The notes under the pieces are model-generated. The model had not been told where the DNA came from, made no database searches, and saw only the letters and a program-made list of their open reading frames with translations. This document shows positions 49,101 through 59,795 of a stretch of DNA of 64,000 nucleotides, piece after piece (the stretch's first letter is position 1; the number at the start of each line of letters is the position of its first letter). The DNA is from Diplocarpon mali (taxonomy: Eukaryota > Ascomycota > Leotiomycetes > Helotiales > Drepanopezizaceae): NCBI GenBank assembly GCA_024741835.1, contig JAENRP010000007.1:62001-126000 (forward strand), given 5' to 3'. The position numbers and the translations under genes are program-made.

Positions 49101-50129
49101 AGTATAAGTGACTAGAACAAATTCCTTTAAGAAAGCTAGGGTATTATAAATCTACTATCTATTAAATTCGCGAAATTCAGATTTAAAGGCCTTAATAAGG
49201 AGTTCTTATAAACTATAAGTTTTCCATTTAAGGAGGGACTTGATAATATCCTTACTTATATAATTATAGTAGTAAAGAAGTCGAGAAATCATATCCTCTT
49301 ATATAATATTAAAATTGTAATAAGTTTCCTTATATTGCTTAAGGAAATTAGTAATATTAGCGCCTATAAAGTAAGGAGCGCCAGGGGAATTAAGAAGGGG
49401 AAAGTGATTAGTAATAGCCTTAAATGCGGCTATTATCGTTTTATACTAACCGTCTAGGTTGATAGAATCTATAGAAGGCAAAGGGGAAGCTTTAATATTG
49501 CGAGATTAATTGCTAAGAGGAGTACTTCGAAATTCAAAAGGGCTTAAAGAATATTCAAAATCTAAGTCAATCTTAGAGTAATTAGGACAAGTTTAAAAAG
49601 ATTTAAATAAAGGGTTAATGAAAAGTTTAAAATTATTATTATTTTTAGTATTTTCTAATATCGATATTGAAAAAGTAGGTAATAGTCTTAAGTTGTTTAA
49701 GGATGTCTTTTTATCCTCTTACTTATAGGCTAAGCTTAGGAGTAGAATTCCGGATTCTGCTAAAAGTTTAATCCGAGTTTGCTAAAAGATTCTAAGTAAG
49801 TACTAAATAGCCAATAGGAGTATTGCAATTAATTGCAATAAGATAAGGTTTACCTAATCAAAGACCAATTTCTAAGATAAGGTTTATATTTAAGATTTTT
49901 CTTAGCCTTTAGGCCAATTCCTATTAGTCCTTAGAATAAAAGGGTCTCTAGAGACAATTCCAAGGCAATTTTTAAAGTTCTATTAAGCTAAAGCAGCTGA
50001 ATTATCGGATTCGGATTTCTAAAGATTCTAAGGAAGCACTTCCGATTGGAGTTTACGCTTAGTATTACTCAAGTACTTAAAACTACCGCTATTTAAGATT
50101 GCTATTATAAGGTTTGCTAAACTTTTCAT
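46172..50129 (-). pseudogene. GypG-R gag, protease and first part of RT
   Basis: A gag start is proposed at ATG 50129 (MKSLANLIIAILNSG), about 290 bp inside the 5' LTR. Gag reads SPGAPYFIGANITNFLKQY near 49330-49390 and has the cysteine motif CNFCNNKEPNC near 48370-48430. The protease region is near 47250-47320. The RT N-terminal part runs to the Copia-C insertion. Palindromes at 46634, 46796, 48712 and 49721 lie in this frame. Comparison with GypG-L base 1 (matching about 48990 here) shows what the left copy lacks. Confidence 0.8.
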
Positions 50130-50397
50130 ACTAGGAAGCTAAAAATTCCGAAAATCTCGAAGTTAAGAAAGAAAATAAGGGTTTTTAAAGCAAAGCCGAA
50201 AAGGGAAAATCTAAGGTTATTAATAGTTGCTAAACGAAAATCGATAGTTCTAAGTAATTAGGCAATTAAGGATAAGGGTTTTAAAGTCGATCAAAATGCT
50301 ATAAGTGTTTCAAAGACGTATTCTTCGAAAGGCCGGTCTCTTATCTGCGAACTAAGAGATTAATAAGGTCGTATAAGGACGGAAATCTTAAGAAATC

Positions 50398-50418
50398 AGT
50401 CCCTGCGTAGGTCACTAA
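50398..50418 (-). promoter_or_regulatory. GypG-R primer-binding site candidate
   Basis: On the element strand the 5' LTR is followed by TTAGTGACCTACGCAGGG. A TTGG start before RIP would fit a tRNA 3'-CCA primer, but I cannot name the tRNA. Confidence 0.35.
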
Positions 50419-50664
50419 TATAAAACTAAAGGGGAGATAATATAAGAATAGGCCTAAGGGAAGACCTAAAAACAAAAGGAGGAAGCACTATAAGCGGGCT
50501 CTCTTAAATAAGATATTAGGAATAAGTCCTAAGTATAGGGTATATTCAGTACTATAGCGATACGCGCTATCTCTATATATAGAAGATGGCCCTTTTATCC
50601 TCCTACTATCCTACGTCGATCATATGATATATATCATAAGACCTATCTATCTTAGGTCTCTATA
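50419..50664 (-). repeat. GypG-R 5' LTR (246 bp)
   Basis: Direct repeat of 27728-27973 with many transitions. It keeps, on the plus strand, the basic frame KNRPKGRPKN seen in the other two LTR copies. Confidence 0.92.
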
Positions 50665-51731
50665 TTATTATTATTAGTAAGTGCTCTAATTATTAGCCGA
50701 CCCCCTTTAATATATATATCGCTAACTTAGATAGTACTTAAATGCAATCCTAAGGACCTGCCTAAGGCCTTTTAGGTGCTATACGTATATTATATGCGTA
50801 TAATATTAAGAAAGGAGGCTAGTAAGAATAATACTAGCTATATATGCGTATTTAATACTCTTACTTTTAAGAAGTATAATTACTACATTGCGCAATAGGT
50901 AAAGTATATCTTAGTAAGTGCCCTTTAATATCCTCTTACTTTAATAACCTTTAATAGATATCCGTTTTAAATACTTATTTAAGCTTAAGATAAGTATATT
51001 ATCCTTTAAGATACTTAGGTTAGCGGCGATATTAAAGCGATCTAAGAAGCGGCCTAAATCCTATTTAAAGAGACTTAGATATAAATCTTTATAGTCCTAA
51101 AGACTTAAGATACCCTTTAGTTAGCTTAGCTAAACGAAGCTTATACTTTCTACTATAGTATCGACCTTGCGAACACTTAGCAAGCTATAAGTGCCTTTAA
51201 ATCTATTTAATATCGATAACTAACTATTTATAAGATCTATTGCGCGCTATCTAAGGCGGTAATACTACCTTTAGGCATCTTAAAACTTAAGGCACTAAGG
51301 TACTTAGCTCCCTTTAATATATAAAGGGGCTATTTAATTCAATTAAAGGCCGTTCTTAGGCTCCTTTTAATAATATCTACTATTAAAAAGGCAAGGGTAG
51401 ATAAGTCCCTTCTAAAGGCTTTCTAAAGGGTAGGGATTTGGATCTTAATAATTTGGATAAACCGAATCTAAAGGAGATCGCGGCCGCTCTTACTTAAGTG
51501 CAAGCTTAAGAGGAGCAGGCCAACTTGGTCGCTATTTCGGATAGTAAGGCCTTTAGGACTTAAGGGGCTAGGGATCTATGCCTTAGAAATCCTAGTGCTT
51601 AGGATAGGTGCTTATTAAAGGTAGAATCGTTAGTAAATTGTTATCTTTAGTAATATAATAATCGCTGCTTTACTATAACCTCCTTCTTAAGTACTACTTA
51701 AGTGATAAAAAAATGCAAGTACGCGCAGATA
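50665..51731 (+). pseudogene. Unassigned degraded coding-like block
   Basis: Outside GypG-R and not clearly Copia-D. On the plus strand one frame from about 50845 to 51400 has stops that are mostly TAA/TAG (e.g. ALSKAVILPLGILKLKALRY near 51245-51305), followed in another frame by DLNNLDKPNLKEIAAAL near 51440-51490. It may be part of a gag-like region of another retroelement; I recognise no motif. No LTR, TSD or end could be fixed. Confidence 0.3.
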
Positions 51732-51826
51732 AGTAAGAAAAGATAAAAAGAAGGTAGTAATAGCAAGTATAGGGATATAGTAAGAAAAGATAAAAAAGAA
51801 GGTAGTAATAGTAAGTGTAGGAATAT
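51732..51826 (+). repeat. Tandem duplication, two units of 47-48 bp
   Basis: Units 51732-51778 and 51779-51826 both begin AGTAAGAAAAGATAAAAA and end in ATAT; they differ by one inserted A and a few transitions. Purine-rich, followed by an A-rich tract (51838-51862). It may be the 3' end of the block to its left. Confidence 0.7.
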
Positions 51827-51959
51827 ATCTTATAGTAAAATAAAAAAATAAATAAAAAAAATTGCCAATAGCTTATAATTAAAAATATCAGATATTATTA
51901 ATCTAAGACCTTTTTAAGTCTAGTTATGCCCTAATAGGCCTTTGTATCTATCCCTCCTT

Positions 51960-54900
51960 CTTAATAGTTATCGAATTAATATCTACCAGTTGCTAAAAGG
52001 CCTAATTTAAATTGGCTTTTATTATAGCATCGGCAGGGTTGCTAGCACTATCGATCTAATGTATCTCTATAAGCTCCCTATTCTTATACAATTATCAAAT
52101 AGCTATTATATTAATTATTAATCGCTTCTCCTTTATAATACCCAATTTGATAATACACTTATATAAGGAAAGGGAATCTATATATATAATAGTAAGGAGG
52201 CGGGGTAGACTTAGCTTAGCTATTACTATATCGATTGTTATAGCTATAGAAACTAGTATATTAATACCTACTACTATTATATATAGTTCAGAGGCTAGTA
52301 TAGCTTTTATTACTCTCTTATACTTCATTAAGCTATAGTATAGAATATTGCCTTTTAAAGTAAACTGCGATTCTCTTTCCTCTTTAGTAGCTAGTACGAT
52401 AATATAGCCGATCTATAAGCTTAAATCCTTATTATTAGTAAAAGATCTATCGATAAATGCAAATAGCTTAGCGTTTTGCAAATTAATAGCAAGGTAGGTT
52501 AAGCCTCTTTTAAGGTTATTTCAGATCTAATTAAGTCGCTTATTCAAATTCTCTATATCTTAAACTATCGGATCCTAGTATTAGGCTATAGCTAATAAAT
52601 CGAAGGAAGCTTCTAGCTGGCAGATTATAGCTAAATAAGCTCCTCTTGCTCTTTGCTTTAAGTATTATTACTTATAGCCCTCTTAAGAAGTGTCGACTAA
52701 TTCCAGCCTTTAGCCTTAGCCCTTTTGTCATATATATACTATATCCCCTTCTTAGGAAATAATATACCTATTAAAAGCTAGTGATTCGGTGCTTAATAGG
52801 TATTGTATTAGCTTTATAAGGAATCCTACCCTTTTAATCTCGTCCTCCTCCTTTTTTAAGAAGTCTGCTTCTCTAAGTATCAAAGTATCGTCCGTTTGTA
52901 TTCCTATTATACCGAAAAAGGGGGAAGTGCTTAAGGTTAATAATAGATAGGGGTTATAAGTTGAGTTAGCTATATCAAGATTGCTGCGATAGTACTTATA
53001 GTAGGTACTAAACTAATAATTTCCTAATTCGGGAATGCTATAAAGCGGCAGTACCACTTTAAAGACCGTACCTGCAAGGAATAGCTTAGCGATATCTTAT
53101 AAGGGAAATACAAATATATCGCATAGTAGCTTCGAAGCTGCCTGGGTATATGCTTATATAATATCCTATAGGCCGAGAATGCCCTTCTTATAACAGCCGC
53201 ACCCTCAACCGGTGCAATTACCTAGGAGTACGGCGTTTTAAGGTTTTGCAATCTCGATTCGATGCAGGGTTATTTCGAATCGACCCTAAAGGTGCAAAAG
53301 GATATTCTTATATAATATTACGTAAATAGGCAAAGAGCCTTAAGCTGCTTATGTATATAAGGGAGAAGGGCTCTCCTATAGGAAGGGCTCTCCAACTTCT
53401 TCGTTTCTTTCGTATTAGACCTATAGAATACGCCTTTTGCACCACTTCTTGCTACCATACTTGATCTCGCACTTCGGCGGTTCTGTGTCGTTACACTTCT
53501 TGCCCTATTCTTTAAAGTATTCCCGGATTAATGCCAAAAGTGATACTAAAAGGCGTTAGCTTACTTATTGGATAGTTAGGGATTAAGTGATTATACCTTC
53601 CTCCTTTTTACTAGTATTAATCTAGGCCTATACAACTAGGCGTGATTTCTTAAATAGGTGATCTATCTCCTTCCCCTTTATCTTATCAACCATTCTCGAT
53701 TTGAAGATCCTCTTACCTTTTATAGTAGGGTCATTTTTATTTATCGGCACAAATACCCTCCTATTCATTAGCCTTTAGTATTCCTTTAGGCGAGATTACT
53801 AAAAAGGGCGCCTAAGAGTGGTAATCTTGCCTTCTGCCTATAGCTTCTGCGACAGTTCTTAGTCCCTATTCTCCTTCTCTATTAGGAATACCTCCGATTT
53901 GGCTATATATAGCTTATCGTCTACTTTAAAGGATATCTATATCTTAGTATTATAGTTATTATTAATTATAAGAAAGCTAGAAATAGGCTTAATAAAGGGA
54001 ACTTCTACTCTTAGCGATTACTTATAGCTATTAAGTTGCGGCTTAATTAAGCGAGAGGGCTCTACTTCTTTATTAACGTTAGTTATATTCTACTCCCTTT
54101 CGATAGTCGTTCGATCCTTAGGTTTAGTTCCTTTAGTTTCCTTTAAGTAGTTTTCTTTATTATTGATTTTAAATAAGCGTACGCTTATTAACCTAAAGTG
54201 CTTTATTCTACTGCTAATATTAACTATATAGGTTTCGTTCTTTAAGCCTAGGAACTCGAATAGGCCTATCTATCCTCCTTTCTCTTAATATACTAATACC
54301 AAGTCTTTTAGCCTTAAATTATAGATATAAGTGGTTCTAAGGCCATTCCTTATGCTTAAAGTGTTATTGACCTTACGAGTAGTATAGATCTTTCTAACTT
54401 CCTTTATAGCCTTTTTAATAGTTGCTATCCTCTATTCTACTAATAGATTCGGTAGATCTAGTTCAATTAGCCTTAGATATGCCTTAAAAATAAGCAAGGT
54501 AAGAATTATCCTATTAAGCCCTGCTATATTATTAACTGCTTTAATAGCCATTTGCAGCCTCTTATTATTGCTTAATCAGAGGTATTTAGCTATTATTATC
54601 TCAAAGGCATATCTTAAAAGGCGATAATACTATTCGACCTTGCTAATAGAATAGTACGCTTTTATAAGAACTAGCTTAAGGATTATTCCTATAGATCTTA
54701 AAGAGCTTTTGAACTCTGCTGAGTTAAAGTTAATGCTATAGTTATATACTATAAAATTAAGAGGTCTAATATACGTATCCAGCTAAGCTAATTTAAGGGC
54801 TTGAAATACTGCATCAGCCGAATATGCTTCTATTCCCTTTTATAAGAACCTTATAGCTTTAAATCCTATCGCTTTATTAACTATATAAAGGGCGTTCCTT

Positions 54901-57780
54901 CTATCGAACTAAGCAATATCAATATATATAGTATAATTAAAGTCAATATCATCTTATAGCTTAAATCGGAATCTATAAGAGGCATTAGCGTAGAGTTAAT
55001 AATAGCAGTATATTTCCCTTACTCTTACTATAATGCTAAAGTCTATATTATAACCAGCCTAGTTTAAAAGGTATTTAAGGCGTTTTACTAAAAGATGTCT
55101 GAATCTTTTATATAGCTTTTAGATCTCTATTTCTATTAAGTAGCATATATTGATTATACCTTCTAAAGTTATTAAAAGTTGCTCTATTATATTAAGTAAG
55201 AGCTATAAGTGCTTATATTTTCTAATAATTAAGTGTTTCTCCTTACCAATTATAAGCAAATTACGCAGATTATTGTATTTAGCTCCTATTTTATCGAGTT
55301 ATTATAAGCAGATTAAAAACGGTATATCTACCTCTATAATTAAGAACTCTATAGGGCCTGCCGGTATTTAAACAATTGTCTTACCAATTGCATTTCGCAA
55401 ACCTACCCTAAAGGTAATTTTATACTTTTCAACGCTGAGTAGAGCTAGAACTGCATCTTATATATTTTGCAAAGCTTTAAATTAGTTAATTCTTCTTACA
55501 TTTTTATTTAAAGTGCCTATATCGATTAGGAATCCTTAAAAGAACTAATCCGTCTACTAAGTTGTAAATACCTTAAGGTCCGTTTGTATAGGTTTATTAA
55601 CCCTTATTATTAAAAGGTATTTAGCCTTCTACTTTTTAAGCTAGTCAAGCATAGTTCTTAAGTTATATTCCTTCTTAAAAGCTAGGAATACTATAATAAA
55701 GTTGATATTACTATCCTTAGGATTACTAATTACTTAGTCCTCTTCTTCTAAAGAGGTTTCCTATTTATCCTTATCAGTCCTATTACCCTTTAAATATACT
55801 CCGTTTTCTTCTTATAAGAGGTATACCTTATATATTTTATCTATTGGCTTATACCCTTTGGCTTATTAGCTTACTATATAGTAAGACTTTTAAGCGGCTC
55901 TTTCTTCTTCTAAGTGCTTACTACTATAGCAGTTCTTTTTCTAATATATAATACACCTTATATAGCTTGGTTTTAGTTAAAAGGTTATTCCTCTCTTATT
56001 ACCTTAGGCAAACTTTATCTTTCTATTTGAAAAGTGCGCTATAGATTGCCTTTACTCTTTAGCTAAATAATATTAGGATTTATTAGTAGTTGAACTAAGG
56101 TGCTAGGGTTTAGATAGTCTATCTTAAGCAACTACTCTTACGCAAGCCTATAAGCTATTTAATAGAGCTAGGAATGTCGCTAGTAGCTTAAAAAGTGCTA
56201 TTTGAAATAGCCGATTCTTAAAAATACCTTATATAAGTCTATCTCTAATAGATCGATTATTCCTTATACTAGTATATAAACCTAATTGCAAGTTTTATAG
56301 CTCTTTAATATAGTTCTTAAGTTGGGTTAGGATCGGTTTTCCCTTTTAATAGTCTTCTTATTAGAATAGGTCAAATGTCAGCCGAAACCACCTCCTTAGG
56401 AATCTGCTACTTCTCTTTTCAGTCTTATAATTAGCCCAAATGGCCTCTACTAGCTTAGCGAACTTAAAGTTCTTATTTTATAAGTATTAATAGTAGTACG
56501 TTGAGGCCGAGTCTTATAGTATAGATAGAAAGGCTTTATATTATATACTCTAGTTTATAGAAGCTCTTTAGTATAAATCGGCGAATATATAAAGCTTTTT
56601 ATTAAAGTGATCTTTCTTACTTAAGTATTAAGTTTCTTTAATATATATCTTACTTAGATTTATAAAAGTTTTAGCCTAATTTAAAGTCAAAGGTTTTATA
56701 ATATATTAGGATAATTAAGCATCGCTCTGATTTAGGTTTAAAAGCGCTCTTAAATCCCTCCTTATAGCAAAGGGTAGCAATAATCTATCTCTTAATTAGA
56801 TCGGCGGTATTAGTATCAGATTCAGGATCTTTAAGTATTATATAATTAAGGTTTATCCTAATTAAAGTTAATAAAGTATTCTTTTAAAGTTGTATTATTC
56901 GATTATTTATTTTAAAGTATCTGCTTTATATAGGTTATCTTATAAAGTATTATTATTATATCTAAGGTATCTTTACTAAAGCGAGTCTTAGCGTATTATC
57001 TCCTATTTAACTATAGTAACCCTTTAAGCAAGTGGCTCGCTTATTTGTATAGATTCGGCAAATTCTAAAGTAGATCTTATTCTATATCTTAGAGATTATA
57101 TTATAACTAAGTTTAATACTTTTTAAGTCTATAACTTTAGTTAATCTTCTAGCTACTTATTTCCTTCTTAGTATACTATATTAAAAAGTGCCTAGCCGAT
57201 CGAAACGCCCTTCTTATATTAAACGTATACTCTATAGTATTAAAGGTTGTCCTTTAAGTATTATCGAATGTCCTTATCTAGCGATTTAAAATCGCTAACT
57301 ATCTAATCTTAGAATTCCTTTTAAAAGTCCTTAGTAAAGTATAACCCTCTCCTTTTACTATCTTATAGTATCTTTCGAAAGTTCTTTATATATTAGTCTT
57401 TTAATCTAAGGGCCTTTTCGCTAGGTTGATCCTCTTAAGGTCTTATATCTCTTTTAAAGTCCTTTAATATCTAGGGTTATTTTAGATTAAGCGGTATTAA
57501 TAGTCCTCCTTTAGTTATTTCCTAATATTATCTGGATATTGCTCTATGCTCTAATAAGGTCCGAAAGAAGTCTGATATAATTGTATTTTATATATTATTA
57601 TACTATTATCTAATTATAATTGGGATACCGATTGCACTCCAGTTTTACCCTAATTATAATATATAATAGAACGTAGGTAAAAGAGGATAGTATCTACCTT
57701 TAAAGTAACAACTCTAGCTTAATTCGCATACCTTTCGCCTTTTCCCCTCTAGTAGTAACTGATATTACTTCGTACGTTTA
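51960..57780 (-). pseudogene. Copia-D gag-pol polyprotein, RIP-inactivated
   Basis: From right to left on the minus strand: gag with a knuckle remnant IRCIIY*KKNCYSSKH near 55920-55980 (Cys to Tyr by RIP), integrase in the middle, RT around 52700-53900 with a catalytic-type QTDDTLIL at about 52875-52900 (TDD at 52887-52895), then RNase H: ILASELYIIVVG and IYIDSLSLYKCIIKLG within 52095-52328 and SASNPADAIIKAN near 52030. The RNase H form TDS-x-SLY-x-CLVKLG-like is typical of a widespread fungal Copia group distinct from Copia-A, -B and -C. RT is split by a solo LTR at 53189-53495. The start near 57780 is not defined. Confidence 0.8.
53189..53495 (+). repeat. Solo LTR of an otherwise absent element (307 bp)
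   Basis: Starts TATAACAGCC, ends GTCGTTACA, with a perfect TSD CTTCT at 53184-53188 and 53496-53500. It interrupts the Copia-D RT; joining the flanks restores a sensible RT reading. It is more GC-rich than its surroundings and contains TATATAAG near 53361 followed by a pyrimidine-rich leader (53395-53420), as in an LTR promoter. A single LTR with its own TSD indicates recombination between two LTRs. Orientation is taken from the TATA and leader order. Confidence 0.85.
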
Positions 57781-57892
57781 AGTTAGTATTTAAGGTAAGC
57801 TAGAAATACAATTAAATACTCTTTAAAATTAAAAAAGAATTCTTTAATTTAATAACCTTACTATTTATAGTAAAGGTGCTACTACTAATTAG

Positions 57893-58191
57893 TATAGGTT
57901 CTATACTAATAATCGATATTTATATAAATATAATTAAGTACTTATTATTAAAAAGAATCTATTATAATATCTATCTATCTCTATATAACTAAGATAGTAC
58001 CTTTATACTTATAAATATCCTCCTTCTTATAGTCCCTTTTAGCCGCATATGGATATCCTTCTAAAGTCCTTCGGCTGAACAGCCGTCCGAAATATATACG
58101 AAACTCCTTATATCGCATATAGTACAGCTGTATAAGATGACCCTAGGAACGAGGGCAGCTTGCCTCCTGCATAGGAATCTGCGTACTAACA
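57893..58191 (-). repeat. Copia-D 5' LTR (299 bp)
   Basis: Same length and sequence family as the solo LTR at 58659-58957. On the element strand it starts TGTTAGTACGCAG and ends GAACCTATA. It has no matching TSD at its other edge because internal Copia-D follows, so it is an LTR of an element and not a solo LTR. Confidence 0.85.
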
Positions 58192-58196
58192 ATATA

Positions 58197-59267
58197 ACTA
58201 ATTGCAAAAGCGTACTAACGCCTTTTGCCAATAGCTATAAAGTTCATATAGTCAAATTTAAAGGCCAAGCCACTCTATAGGAAGTAAAGCTATATTAAAA
58301 GATCTGCGGTTCTCTATAGTACCTTACGCACTATACGCATTAGGATATACTATACCACTGCTCTATTCTTAGCAAATTCCTTATTAACCCTTCGCTATAA
58401 TATATAGCAGCTTTAAAATAAGTTTTATAATACTTATAAGGAACGCAATTCTATTATACTACATTTAGAAGCAAAAGAACTAACCTAGAGCTTTAGAAAT
58501 TGCATAGCTATTGCGATTCTGATTAAGCAGGCGATAAAGGAACTAGAGCCTCCTATTCTAAGGCCGTCTTCTTCCTTAATAATAGCGTAATTACCGCCTC
58601 CTTTAAGCGATAGACTATTATCGCTCTTTTATCTATAGAAGTAGAGTATATCGCTATATATAGGTTCTATACTAGTAATCGATATTCACGTAAATATAGT
58701 TGAGTACTTATTATTAAAAAGAATCTATTATAATATCTGCCTATCTCTATATAACTGAGATAGTACCTTTATACCTATGAATATCCTCCCTCCTATAGTC
58801 CCTCCTAGCCGCATATAAATATCCTTCCGAAGTCCTCCGGCTAAACAGCCGTCCGAAATACATACGAAACCCCTTATATCGCATATGGTATAGCTATGTA
58901 GGATGACCCTAGGAATAAGGGCAGCTTGCCTCCTGCATAGGAATCTGCGTACCAATACTATATGCAAATTCGCATAAGAAGCCTCTTAGATACGCCAGGT
59001 ACTTAAGGAAATAGGCTATAGCAGCAATAACGCTACTAAAGTCGAGATAATCTGCAACAACTAAAGAGCCCTTTATCTCATCGAAAACCCCGAATATCAC
59101 TAGAGAATAAAGCATATTAATATCAAGTTCTATTATATTCGGCAAGAGCTTTAGAAAGGCTATTTGGACCTCTAGTATACGAATACTAAAGATAACGCCG
59201 CCGATAGACTCACTAAGAGCTTAAATAGCTCTAACTACGCCGCCTTTATCAAATTGTTAAATATAAA
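58197..59267 (+). pseudogene. Copia-A RNase H remnant
   Basis: C-terminal pol fragment interrupted by the solo LTR. Readable motifs: EIICNN*RALYLIENPEYH near 59050-59100, RIKHINIKFYYIRQEL near 59105-59150, YTKDNAADRLTKSLN near 59180-59222, then NYAAFIKLLNI and a stop near 59267. These are standard Copia RNase H C-terminal features. A minus-strand 78-codon frame at 58909-59145 is antisense to it. Confidence 0.8.
58659..58957 (-). repeat. Copia-D-family solo LTR (299 bp)
   Basis: Perfect TSD CTATA at 58654-58658 and 58958-58962. The empty site is visible in Copia-A at about 10500-10510, where the same flanks join. Same length as the Copia-D LTR 470 bp to its left, from which it differs by transitions. 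Confidence 0.92.
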
Positions 59268-59357
59268 GGTTCTATACTTTAATTAAAGGGTGATTTTTTT
59301 TTATACCTCTATTATAAGGTGATTTTTTTTTGCACTTCTATTAAAGGGTGATTTTTT

Positions 59358-59380
59358 ACTCCCGGGCCAGGCCCGCGAGT
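59358..59380. repeat. 23-bp palindrome in the second Copia-A copy
   Basis: Left half ACTCCCGGGCC, centre A, right half GGCCCGCGAGT. It lies in the 3' UTR and is one of the least RIP-changed copies. Homologous to 10070-10092. Confidence 0.92.
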
Positions 59381-59557
59381 TGATTTTAATTTACTAAGGG
59401 GTGGATTTCCTACTCTAAAGTAAAGCGCGCTAGCGAACTCTACTCTATTTCCTATATCTGCAGGTTGATTTTTCATACGAAACTGTAAATTATAATAAAA
59501 GTTATAATATTATATATATTACTAGCGAGTACCTTTAAAGGTCTCCCTAAAGGGGTA

Positions 59558-59790
59558 TATTGCAAGTATGCCTATCATATATTTGTCATATGATCTATTA
59601 TATAATATATCATACATATAATATATTATATAACTTGCTATATGACTTAGTGGCAGCCCTTGTTAAATAGCTCGTAGTTAAAGAGCTCTTATGAATCAAG
59701 ACACCCAATATCATCGTTTGCACCTCATACTTCTTCGTGCCCTCTTCTAGTTTACTATCAAGTTCACTATAAAAGAACCTCCTTGCTACA
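59558..59790 (+). repeat. Copia-A-family 3' LTR (233 bp)
   Basis: Runs TATTGCAAG to TTGCTACA, preceded by AAAGGGG (59549-59555) and two bases. It keeps the CA end that the other two copies have lost. A CTTTGA...TCAAAG inverted repeat follows at 59792-59809. Confidence 0.93.
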
Positions 59791-59795
59791 GCTTT

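Larger units (their letters stand above)
27728..50664 (-). mobile_element. Giant Gypsy-type LTR retrotransposon, right copy (GypG-R), complete by structure
   Basis: Minus-strand element bounded by direct 246-bp LTRs at 50419-50664 (5') and 27728-27973 (3'). Order: 5' LTR, primer-binding site, gag-pol (start 50129), ORF3, ORF4, 3' LTR. Copia-C (38963-46166) sits inside pol. Removing it and one TSD leaves about 15.7 kb, roughly twice a usual fungal Gypsy element. Flanks read ATTAT on the left and TTATT (ATTAT if shifted by one) on the right; the low complexity makes this TSD suggestive only. Less RIP-damaged than GypG-L in several motifs, including the RT YIDD box. Confidence 0.87.
51900..58191 (-). 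mobile_element. Copia-D, Ty1/Copia LTR retrotransposon, 3' LTR missing
   Basis: Minus-strand element with a 299-bp 5' LTR at 57893-58191 and gag-pol ending near 51960. No second LTR is found on the left, so the 3' end has been lost or replaced. It inserted into the second Copia-A copy: ATATA (58192-58196) follows the LTR, and the uninterrupted target can be read at the Copia-B flank, TTAGTTATAT near 18556-18565. It carries a 307-bp solo LTR inside the RT region. The left limit is approximate. Confidence 0.75.
58192..59790 (+). mobile_element. Copia-A second copy, 3' part only
   Basis: Plus-strand remnant with the RNase H end of pol, 3' UTR and 3' LTR (59558-59790). It matches 9660-10957 in reverse complement. 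The 5' part is missing to the left of the Copia-D insertion. A Copia-D-family solo LTR (58659-58957) lies within it. GCTTT (59791-59795) would be its right TSD; the left one is lost. This element forms the edge of the AT-rich block. Confidence 0.88.

Noticed and set aside
52147..52338. Plus-strand frame of 63 codons
   Set aside because: Mirror of the minus-strand Copia-D RNase H (52095-52328), which carries the DS-SLY-x-C motif.
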